Source of the DNA: Deltaproteobacteria bacterium | Lineage (GTDB): Bacteria > Desulfobacterota > Binatia > UBA9968 | Direction: 5' to 3' | Assembly: GCA_020027655.1 (NCBI GenBank) | Contig: JAHKKJ010000123.1 | Location: forward strand, 1 to 8,372 | Length of the DNA: 8,372 nucleotides | In this document: positions 1-4,766 of the stretch, piece after piece | Layout of the letters: the number at the start of each line of letters is the position of its first letter | Position numbering within the stretch: position 1 is the first letter of the stretch | The notes under the pieces: model-generated | Seen by the model: the letters and a program-made list of their open reading frames with translations, nothing else | What the model was told of the DNA's origin: nothing | Databases searched by the model: none | Program-made: the position numbers and the translations under genes

Positions 1-86
1 CGGTTGATGAATAATCCGGGCTAACACAATCTCCGCCTTGTCAATCAACGCCGGCCTTCTCCACCTGCGAATTTTGCCTCCGCGAT

Positions 87-115
87 TTGCCCGTGCGCCT
101 AGACCTGAATATACT
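87..115 (+). promoter_or_regulatory. Sigma70-like promoter of the transporter relic
   Basis: A -35-like TTGCCC (87-92) is separated by 17 bases from a -10-like TATACT (110-115). The -10 matches the consensus at five of six positions and the spacing is ideal. Transcription would start near 122, giving a leader of about 47 bases before the ATG at 169. It appears to be the surviving promoter of the ancestral amino-acid transporter operon. The assignment rests on sequence match only. Confidence 0.45.
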
Positions 116-168
116 AATTGAACCAAAACTCTTGGTTGACTGCAGACGGGGGACGAAGGGAAACGGCT

Positions 169-714
169 ATGATGGTAAGAACAAGCTCGTGGATGGGCGC
201 GCTTGTGCTTGTGCTTCTGAGCGCCGGAAGCGCCAACGCGAGAGCAACGGCTGAGGGGAATCTCAAAAAGGGCTTCATTCAGTGCGGCGTGAACACCGGC
301 CTTGCCGGATTCTCGCAGCCGGCCGGGGACACTTACCTAAGGGCTCTCGCGGTCGGACTTCTCAACACCTTTCGGGAGCGACGACGGACATCGTACGTCA
401 TCCTGCCCCAAGCGCTACGGATTGCGATCCCGCCCTTGGTCAATACGTTTATCGGCTTTTTCAAGGACACCTCCCTCGTCGTGATCATCGGGCTCTTCGA
501 TTTTTTGACGACGATCAAGGTTTCCCTCGCTGAGCCGGCCTGGACTGGATTCGGCGTCGAAGCCTATTTGTTTGCGGCCCTTGGCTACTTTCTTTTCTGC
601 TACCCGATGTCGCGCTACAGCCAGGGCTTGAACGGAATACCGCGCCCGGCAGAGGGATTCACATGCTTAGGGAGAATTGAAACTAGGGTCGGAGGGACTA
701 CGATCGGATCATAA
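169..714 (+). pseudogene. Chimeric relic of a general L-amino-acid ABC transporter operon (AapJ-AapQ-AapM fragments)
   Basis: The frame opens like an AapJ periplasmic binding protein. It has a signal peptide (hydrophobic stretch about residues 8-23, ending in SANA) and then the AapJ-type motif GFIQCGVNTGLAGFSQP at about residues 35-51. All ligand-binding lobes are missing. A short stretch DTYLRALAVGLLNT (about 54-67) resembles the first membrane region of permease AapQ. From about residue 75 it matches the C-terminal part of permease AapM: YVILPQALRIAIPP, then NTFIGFFKDTSLVVIIGLF, then FGVEAYLFAALGYF and MSRYSQGL. The ATG at 169 is preferred over an upstream TTG at 118 because GAAGGG (155-160) lies 8 bases before it. 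The normal proteins are roughly 340, 400 and 380 residues; this frame encodes 181. It cannot make a working transporter. The C-terminal 30 residues do not look AapM-like, consistent with a further frameshift. A short membrane protein could still be made. Family matches are from memory of these conserved motifs. Confidence 0.8.
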
Positions 715-727
715 ATGCCAGCCAAAT

Positions 728-763
728 AAAAAACCCCTACTTCAAAATATCGAAGTAAGGGTT
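728..763 (-). terminator. Intrinsic terminator-like hairpin, copy 1 of a repeated hairpin
   Basis: Arms 732-743 (AACCCCTACTTC) and 752-763 (GAAGTAAGGGTT) form a 12-pair stem with one mismatch and an 8-base loop. An A-run at 728-733 becomes six T residues after the stem on the minus strand, the form of a rho-independent terminator. It lies about 130 bases downstream of the stop of the minus-strand small membrane protein gene and could end its transcript. A related hairpin lies at 1171-1208. Confidence 0.55.
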
Positions 764-892
764 CCAACTCGCAGCTGTCAACGGTTATCCAGGGAACCCG
801 TCGGTGGTATTTTGTCCCAGCGTGATTACAGAGAGCGCGTCAGGGCAATCCAGGTGGCGGGAATTAAGCGGCAAAAATTCTCCGTTGCCACT

Positions 893-1015
893 TTACCGAA
901 AGTTCTGAATAGGCCTTCTGCGTCTCTTTGTCTTCGCTACGCTCATAAAAACCACTAGCGCGACTATGGGTACAGCAGTGGTGACCAACAATAGAGTTAT
1001 GGCATCAAGCAACAT
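893..1015 (-). CDS. Small single-pass membrane protein, 40 residues
   Basis: The minus strand from 1015 to 893 encodes 40 residues beginning MLLDAITLLLVTTAVPIV and ending in TAA. Residues 5-27 are an uninterrupted hydrophobic segment long enough for one membrane span. They are followed by a strongly basic tail (KTKRRRR, residues 28-34), which by the positive-inside rule would place the C-terminus in the cytoplasm. An AAAGGA ribosome binding site (1021-1026) precedes the ATG with a 5-base spacer. The hydrophobic-then-basic layout with a well-placed ribosome binding site is unlikely by chance in a 123-base frame. A terminator-like hairpin follows at 728-763. No family is recognised; the size suits regulatory or accessory membrane peptides. 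It stands alone next to a pseudogene, so a functional partner is not evident. Codon use includes TTG, CTA and AGG, so expression may be modest. Confidence 0.5.
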   Translation of the reverse strand: MLLDAITLLLVTTAVPIVALVVFMSVAKTKRRRRPIQNFR

Positions 1016-1033
1016 AGCGATCCTTTCTCGCTA
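1013..1033 (-). promoter_or_regulatory. Hairpin presenting the ribosome binding site of the small membrane protein gene
   Basis: On the minus strand TAGCGA (1033-1028) and TCGCTA (1020-1015) form a perfect 6-pair stem around a 7-base loop GAAAGGA that contains the ribosome binding site. The A of the start codon lies in the stem. Such a fold could modulate translation, for example with temperature or a bound protein, or merely expose the site in a loop. The complementarity is plain; the function is inferred. Confidence 0.35.
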
Positions 1034-1135
1034 CTAATTTACAGCAACTCCAATGCCAGCCAGCAAACGTTACGCAGATTCAGCAGTTAGCTCCCATCTG
1101 TAGCGGGAAAAGGTGGTGGTCGAGTCACGGTATTG

Positions 1136-1151
1136 ATGCCAGGATTGGCAT
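1136..1151. repeat. Short perfect inverted repeat
   Basis: ATGCCA (1136-1141) and TGGCAT (1146-1151) form a perfect 6-pair stem with a 4-base loop. It sits in the 311-base gap between the small membrane protein gene and the VOC gene, about 20 bases from the second terminator-like hairpin. No gene is evident in this gap on either strand. Confidence 0.3.
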
Positions 1152-1170
1152 TTGATAGCAGGCACTCAAT

Positions 1171-1208
1171 ATAGAAACCCCCTACTTAAAATCGCTCGAA
1201 GTGGGGTC
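1171..1208 (-). terminator. Terminator-like hairpin downstream of the VOC gene, copy 2 of a repeated hairpin
   Basis: ACCCC plus ACTT (1177-1187, with a two-base bulge) pairs with GAAGTGGGGT (1198-1207). On the minus strand the stem is followed by TTTCTAT, a weak T-rich tail. It lies about 120 bases past the stop of the minus-strand VOC gene and could be its terminator. Sequence and layout resemble the hairpin at 728-763, with the shared pattern CCCCTACTT then CGAAGT and a G-run. Confidence 0.4.
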
Positions 1209-1326
1209 ATCAATCTGCAACCCTGATTGGGTTAACTTGCGCCCCCCCACAACGACTAGACCGCCGTACGGGCTACGGAAGTCTCAATAGCTAACCGTGG
1301 TTTGCCGGCGGCAATTCCGCGTCCTC

Positions 1327-1764
1327 TCAAGAGCGCGCAAGGTCTTCGAATGAGGGCTCGGGCATCCCCGGCTTCCAAGTCGGATCGCGCAACTCGAGCC
1401 GGTTGCCGGTGGGATCGAAGAAATAAAGCTCCCTGCCCGTGAAAAACCCCTTCCCGCGATAGTAGAGTCTATCGATGGGGATTTTCTTTTCGTAAAAGAT
1501 CTTACACGCCTGCACCAACGTCTCAGGGCTCACGGTGAAGGAATGGTGCACGTTATGATCCTCGACGAATGATTTGTCCACGGTCTCTGCGCGCTGGCAG
1601 AGCAGGATGTTGTGGTCCCCGACGTTGAAGCAGGACATGCCGGAATCACCTAGCCGTCCCAGCGGCTTGAGGCCGAGCAGATCGCCGTAAAACTTTTCCG
1701 ACTCCGCCAGATCGTTCACCGGAATCGACCAGTGCGTGACTCCCTCAATTTTCAGTAATCCCAT
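1327..1764 (-). CDS. VOC family protein (glyoxalase/bleomycin-resistance/dioxygenase superfamily)
   Basis: A 145-residue protein of typical size for a two-module vicinal-oxygen-chelate protein. The first module opens with VTHWSIPVNDLAESEKFYGDLLGL (about 9-32). The second carries HHSFTVS (73-79) and ends in the family signature ELYFFDPTGNRLELRDP (112-128). Expected metal-ligand positions are filled by H11, H73 or H74, and E124, so a divalent metal site is plausible. The start is taken at 1764, not at the in-frame ATG at 1776, because a strong GGAGGTG (1768-1774) lies between them, 3 bases before the chosen ATG. The substrate cannot be predicted: the superfamily includes glyoxalase I, extradiol dioxygenases, epimerases and resistance proteins. 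It is transcribed away from the divergent I9-like gene and has its own promoter candidate and downstream hairpin, so it is probably monocistronic. Confidence 0.85.
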   Translation of the reverse strand: MGLLKIEGVTHWSIPVNDLAESEKFYGDLLGLKPLGRLGDSGMSCFNVGDHNILLCQRAETVDKSFVEDHNVHHSFTVSPETLVQACKIFYEKKIPIDRLYYRGKGFFTGRELYFFDPTGNRLELRDPTWKPGMPEPSFEDLARS

Positions 1765-1810
1765 AGACACCTCCATTTGACTAAGACACCGCCAATCTCT
1801 TGCTTCGCGT

Positions 1811-1840
1811 AAAATAGGCCAGGCCGAGTACGCGCGTCAA
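1811..1840 (-). promoter_or_regulatory. Promoter candidate for the VOC gene
   Basis: Read on the minus strand, TTGACG (1840-1835) is followed after 18 bases by TATTTT (1816-1811). The start would fall near 1804, about 40 bases before the ATG at 1764. The spacer contains the small palindrome-like GGCCTGGCC, a possible operator. Confidence 0.4.
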
Positions 1841-1859
1841 GGGGAGCCACACAAAATCC

Positions 1860-1887
1860 TGGACATCGCACACGGAAAAGGTATTAT
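1860..1887 (+). promoter_or_regulatory. Promoter candidate for the I9-like secreted protein gene
   Basis: TGGACA (1860-1865) and TATTAT (1882-1887) each match the sigma70 consensus at five of six positions, with a 16-base spacer. The start would fall near 1894, leaving about 65 bases before the ATG at 1959. Together with the candidate on the other strand it forms a divergent promoter pair. Confidence 0.45.
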
Positions 1888-1958
1888 TGGATTGTAGGGC
1901 AAGCATGGCTTCGCTTCTCACCCCTGTAACTCGATGGTTCATCCGATCTGATCGAGCC

Positions 1959-2699
1959 ATGGTTACGAAAGTGTTTCTCCGGAAAAAAAGTTGGTTCAAG
2001 ACGAGTTGTTTTGCCGCCCTGCTATCCCTCGCCGGGACTGCGGCGATGGCGCAAACCGTCGGGAAAATTCCCCGCGAGGTGATCGATCATGCGGCCGCTC
2101 ATGGAACGGTGTTGGTGCTGGTGGGTTTGAACGTGCCGTGGCAAATGGAATCACGTCTGAGTGAAGATGAAACACGGGCCCAGCGTGAGGCCATCGCTTC
2201 GATCCAGAGGGATCTACTAACCGAGCTGGAGGGAAGAAGATATCAGGTCATTCGCCGTTACGATCGGATCCCGGGTATCGCTTTAGAGGCCGGCGCGGAT
2301 GTCCTGGCCGAGTTGGCGCGCTCGGCGAACGTAACGAACGTAATGCTCGACCGTCCGGCGGTGGATGCGGCGGCCGCATCGACGGAGAAGGTTCCCTCGC
2401 AACTCTTTAAGCGCGTGGCAAGCGATGGCACCGTCCTCGTATTGGCGGGATTGCGGACACCATGGCAGCGCGAAGATCAACTGAGCGAGGACCTAAAGAC
2501 GCTGCAGAGAAAAGCGATCTTGAGCGCCCAAAGCTATGTCTTGGCGGAACTGGGTGGCACCCAGTTCAAGGTCATGCGGCTATATCGGAGTATACCCGGT
2601 ATCGCGCTCCGCGTCGGGTTGGATGCGCTGCAGGTATTAGAAAAATCTCCTGCGGTGACCAACGTGGTGCTGGACCGCCCGGTCAGTGCCTCGCGCTAG
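1959..2699 (+). CDS. Secreted protein with two tandem propeptide/inhibitor I9-like domains
   Basis: A 246-residue protein with an N-terminal signal peptide: basic KVFLRKKSWFK, hydrophobic core about 15-29, and an AMA cleavage site before Q32. The mature part is two homologous units at about 49-133 and 157-241, offset by exactly 108 residues with no gaps. Each contains GTVLVL, GL, PWQ, LSED, QR, Y, IPGIAL and VTNV with LDRP. The IPGIAL segment followed by a helix and VTNV-LDRP recalls subtilase propeptides (inhibitor I9 fold), in which a buried hydrophobic turn is followed by a last strand ending in acidic-Asp-Arg. No peptidase domain is attached and none is encoded nearby. A standalone protease inhibitor or chaperone acting in the periplasm or outside the cell is a reasonable guess. 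The ATG at 1959 gives a normal signal peptide; an ATG at 1905 preceded by AGGG would give an overlong one. The family assignment is by motif pattern and is moderately sure. Confidence 0.7.
   Translation: MVTKVFLRKKSWFKTSCFAALLSLAGTAAMAQTVGKIPREVIDHAAAHGTVLVLVGLNVPWQMESRLSEDETRAQREAIASIQRDLLTELEGRRYQVIRRYDRIPGIALEAGADVLAELARSANVTNVMLDRPAVDAAAASTEKVPSQLFKRVASDGTVLVLAGLRTPWQREDQLSEDLKTLQRKAILSAQSYVLAELGGTQFKVMRLYRSIPGIALRVGLDALQVLEKSPAVTNVVLDRPVSASR
2103..2681 (+). repeat. Intragenic tandem domain duplication
   Basis: Units at 2103-2357 and 2427-2681 encode the two domains of the I9-like protein in register, with a period of 324 bases. Protein identity between units is clear while nucleotide identity is much lower, so the duplication is old. 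Confidence 0.8.
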
Positions 2700-2737
2700 A
2701 GGATCTGTCACGCACCTTGCCGGTGAGGACGCGTGAA

Positions 2738-2752
2738 ATTCTCTGGGAGAAT
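2738..2752. terminator. Weak hairpin after the I9-like gene
   Basis: ATTCTC (2738-2743) and GAGAAT (2747-2752) form a 6-pair stem with a 3-base loop 38 bases past the stop codon. No T-run follows, so it is at best a weak or factor-assisted terminator. Confidence 0.2.
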
Positions 2753-2878
2753 CACATACCAGCGGCATGGCCTTTCGGCGGAGCAAAAGCAGTCGGCCGC
2801 ATAGATAGCAAGACAGGACTCCGTCGATCGCAGCTTATTCATTTATTCAAGCCAAACCCCAATACTCCTTCTGCGGGT

Positions 2879-2914
2879 TTGATTCCCCAAAGCTTGCTGC
2901 GTAAAGAGGTATTC
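2879..2914. repeat. Degenerate copy of the REP-like hairpin
   Basis: The stretch carries GATTCCCC followed by AGCTTGCTGCG, matching the left arm and loop of the intact copy at 3041-3067, but the right arm is decayed (GTAAAGAGGTA). It sits about 20 bases before the composite palindrome. Confidence 0.4.
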
Positions 2915-2931
2915 CCAGACCTTTTAGAGTC

Positions 2932-3009
2932 CGTCATTCCCGAATGCTTCTATCGGGAATCCAGGCGAGACCGGAGCTGGACCCCCGATTAAAACATTCG
3001 GGGGTGACG
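2932..3009. repeat. Composite REP/BIME-like palindromic element
   Basis: The element starts CGTCATTCCCGAATG and ends CATTCGGGGGTGACG, near-perfect inverted copies. Inside, ATCGGGAATCCAGG (2952 onward) faces CTGGACCCCCGAT, again inverted. The result is a nested structure: two small hairpins, or one long cruciform stem. This layout matches the widespread interspersed repeats that begin with a CGTCATTCCCG-type end and contain GGGAATCCAG. It fills the gap between two convergent genes, the usual location of such elements, where it may act as a bidirectional transcript end or gyrase/IHF-type site. Confidence 0.75.
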
Positions 3010-3042
3010 CCTTTGGGATAAATTCTCATCGCTATGTTCTGA

Positions 3043-3067
3043 TACCCCGTCAGCTTGCTGCGGGGTA
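3043..3067. repeat. REP-like hairpin of the TACCCCG...CGGGGTA type
   Basis: TACCCCG (3043-3049) pairs with CGGGGTA (3061-3067), and CAG pairs with CTG inside, around a CTTG loop. That is a ten-pair stem with one bulged T. It lies 25 bases beyond the stop of the minus-strand SDR gene and may stabilise or end its transcript. A degenerate relative at 2879-2901 shares the core AGCTTGCTGCG and the preceding CCCC, suggesting a repeat family dispersed in this genome. Confidence 0.65.
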
Positions 3068-3092
3068 GTTGATTAATCCGTTCCGTAGATTT

Positions 3093-3893
3093 TTAGTAGT
3101 GCATATCGGCGTTGGCGCCGCCGGAGACGGAGATCGCCTCACCGGTGATGCTGATGGCCAGCGGCGAGCAGAGGAACACGACCACCTGGGCAACATCCTC
3201 CGCGGTGACCAGATGACGGATCAGGCTGCGCTGCCGCAGTTCCTCGAGATAGACATCCAGCGTCTTGCCTTGGCGCTTCGCCTGCTCGCGGTTGCGTACC
3301 AAAACTGCCTCAGTGATCGTCGTACCGGGGTAGATGGCGTTCACGTTGATGCCAAAGGGCCCGAGCGTGTTCGCCAGGGACTTCGTCAGGGCCACGCAGG
3401 AGATGTTGCGGGCCGGTGTGCTAATCGCGGTGCCCGGCGTCCGTCCGGCGCCGCCGCTCAGGTTGATGATCCGGCCCCAACCGGCCTGCTTCATGTATGG
3501 AGCCGCCTCGCGGGCGCAGCGGTAATAGCCGAGAAATTTTTCTTCGAAGTCCTTGACGATCTGCTCGTCGCTGATCACATCCATATTGTCAGGGATGGTG
3601 CCGCCGACGCGGGCGGCGCAGTTAGCCAGGATATGAACTCCGCCCAAGGCGTCAGCCGCGTCCCGGACGAATCCTCTGATCGATTCCGCGTTAAGCGTGT
3701 CCACAACCAGTGGAACGATACTACGTCCGGTCTCCCGGGCAATTTCCGCGGCAGCCGCGCGCAACGGCACCTCGGTTCTGGCGCCGATCGCTACATCGCA
3801 ACCCTCGTGGGCCAACTGCCGCGCTATTGCTTTGCCCATGCCGCGGCTGCCGCCGGTGACGATTGCCTTTTTGTCCTGAAGCTGGAGATCCAT
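3093..3893 (-). CDS. SDR-fold protein with altered catalytic residues
   Basis: A 266-residue short-chain dehydrogenase/reductase-fold protein, the normal length. The cofactor-binding motif TGGSRGMG is at 13-20, NCAAR (91-95) stands for the usual NAAG, and NLSGG places the catalytic Ser at S146. At the classical Ser+13 and Ser+17 positions, where Tyr and Lys are required, the protein has T159 and N163 (TPARN). The usual Asn of helix 4 appears to be K119. The C-terminal region keeps INVNAIYPG (182-190) and the late ITGEAISVSGG strand motif (249-259). R39 after the second strand could favour NADP. It therefore either uses another chemistry, acts as a non-redox member, or is regulatory. A strong GGAGGA lies 3 bases before the ATG. 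It follows DoxX on the same strand after 197 bases and may share its transcript. The 3' end faces REP-like repeats. Confidence 0.9.
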   Translation of the reverse strand: MDLQLQDKKAIVTGGSRGMGKAIARQLAHEGCDVAIGARTEVPLRAAAAEIARETGRSIVPLVVDTLNAESIRGFVRDAADALGGVHILANCAARVGGTIPDNMDVISDEQIVKDFEEKFLGYYRCAREAAPYMKQAGWGRIINLSGGAGRTPGTAISTPARNISCVALTKSLANTLGPFGINVNAIYPGTTITEAVLVRNREQAKRQGKTLDVYLEELRQRSLIRHLVTAEDVAQVVVFLCSPLAISITGEAISVSGGANADMHY

Positions 3894-3986
3894 CTGTCCT
3901 CCTCGTTCCGATTTCGTCGATTTCGGTCACGAATACATTTCACGAGCGCGAACAACGTTTTTCCTCTAGAGAATTCTGTCGGAGAT

Positions 3987-3999
3987 TCGAAGTTTTCGA
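3987..3999. promoter_or_regulatory. Short palindrome upstream of the SDR gene
   Basis: TCGAA (3987-3991) and TTCGA (3995-3999) flank a 3-base centre, about 95 bases upstream of the SDR start. It could be a regulator binding site; no regulator gene is in the window. Confidence 0.2.
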
Positions 4000-4042
4000 T
4001 CAAGTGTTACGGGAGACTTCTATGGCCGGAGCAGGATGCGCC

Positions 4043-4065
4043 ACAGGCCCCGGTCCTGTTTTTTT
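4043..4065 (+). terminator. Intrinsic terminator on the plus strand between two minus-strand genes
   Basis: ACAGG (4043-4047) pairs with CCTGT (4055-4059), with one further C-G pair possible inside, and seven T residues run from 4059 to 4065. It has the shape of a rho-independent terminator for rightward transcription, but both flanking genes run leftward. It could end an antisense or small RNA from the 3894-4040 interval, or protect the DoxX 3' end from read-through coming from the left. Confidence 0.4.
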
Positions 4066-4090
4066 CTCTATCGGGGACGCCAGATACTTT

Positions 4091-4525
4091 TTAGCGGCTT
4101 AGGAGGCCGTCAACCGAAAGAGCGCCTCCGCCGCCGACCAGCAGCGCCGCAGCCATCAGAAAAAGTGCCAGGGTGTACTCGATGCCGCTGTGCTCTCCCG
4201 GACGGCGCGCCAGGAAAAAACCGTGCTGCACATGAGATTTGAACATTGCGATACCGATGAAAAGGGCCAACCCCAATGCAAACGGCCGCGTGAGAAATCC
4301 GGTAAGGAGGGCGAGGCTGCCGAAGAATTCAATGAACAACCCCAGCGCGCCGATGGGGGTGGGTATGCCCTGCCTGTCTCGCCAGTTGGCGAGATGTGCT
4401 TTCAGACCGCGCCCACCGTGCCAACCGAAGATCTGCTGTGTCGAATGGAAGAAAAACGTAACGGCAAGACCCAGACGTAGAAACACAAATGAATAAGATG
4501 ACGACGTCTCCAGAATCCAAGTCAT
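4091..4525 (-). CDS. DoxX family integral membrane protein
   Basis: A 144-residue protein with four hydrophobic spans at about 11-29, 56-77, 80-98 and 116-133. Typical DoxX landmarks are FLRLGLAVTFFFHSTQQIFGW (15-35), a GALGLFIEFFGSLALLTGFLTR block (59-80) and a final hydrophobic helix after GIEYTLAL. Family members sit in the inner membrane. Named relatives are a subunit of a thiosulfate:quinone oxidoreductase and proteins linked to redox stress, but most have no known role. GGAGGT lies 5 bases before the ATG. It starts at the left edge of the divergent control region shared with the flavoprotein gene, so it may be co-regulated and assist electron disposal for the oxidative steps; that link is inferred. 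Confidence 0.88.
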   Translation of the reverse strand: MTWILETSSSYSFVFLRLGLAVTFFFHSTQQIFGWHGGRGLKAHLANWRDRQGIPTPIGALGLFIEFFGSLALLTGFLTRPFALGLALFIGIAMFKSHVQHGFFLARRPGEHSGIEYTLALFLMAAALLVGGGGALSVDGLLSR

Positions 4526-4650
4526 ACGCGACCTCCGTGTGCACTTTACAATTGGGTTTGGTCATTAGCACATTACGCGCCCAAATCAAAATTAAAGGGC
4601 GGTCAACCCCGGACGCAATCACTTTGTTACGCCGAGATTAGTCCTGCAGC

Positions 4651-4680
4651 TTGACCGTTGTCGCTGACATAGGATAAAAG
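4651..4680 (+). promoter_or_regulatory. Promoter candidate for the flavoprotein gene
   Basis: TTGACC (4651-4656) is followed after 18 bases by TAAAAG (4675-4680). This would place the start near 4687 and leave a leader of about 80 bases. The 4526-4766 interval is a divergent control region; on its left side a weaker leftward candidate (TTGATT, 16-base spacer, TAATGA, near 4563-4590) could serve DoxX. Confidence 0.35.
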
Positions 4681-4691
4681 AATGGACGTTT

Positions 4692-4717
4692 TTGTCTTCG
4701 CAGCTCAATGAAGACAA
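4692..4717. promoter_or_regulatory. Perfect 8-base inverted repeat in the flavoprotein leader (candidate operator)
   Basis: TTGTCTTC (4692-4699) and GAAGACAA (4710-4717) are exact inverted copies separated by 10 bases. The position just past the predicted transcription start suits a repressor operator; as RNA it would form a leader hairpin. The binding protein is unknown. Confidence 0.4.
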
Positions 4718-4766
4718 TTGTAAATCTGTAAGATGAAAAACCGCGCTCGAAGGAGGGAGTTGATCA

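Noticed and set aside
1..30. Resemblance of GTTGATGAATAATCCG to the flank of the REP-like hairpin (GTTGATTAATCCG)
   Set aside because: The match needs a gap and the hairpin itself would lie outside the window, so it cannot be tested here.
677..958. 93-codon plus-strand frame after the transporter relic
   Set aside because: It crosses the terminator-like hairpin, has no good ribosome binding site or recognisable motif, and overlaps the better-supported minus-strand microprotein.
1781..1999. 72-codon minus-strand frame upstream of the VOC gene
   Set aside because: It covers both promoter candidates of the divergent gap and the signal peptide of the I9-like gene, with no domain or ribosome binding site evidence.
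3966..3977. Adjacent TCTAGA and GAATTC restriction sites, as in a cloning linker
   Set aside because: Two six-base sites together can occur by chance; no vector or adaptor sequence surrounds them.
3069..4094. 341-codon plus-strand frame across the SDR gene
   Set aside because: It is the complement of a clear SDR with motifs; its translation is low-complexity and Arg/Ala/Gly-rich with no recognisable domain.
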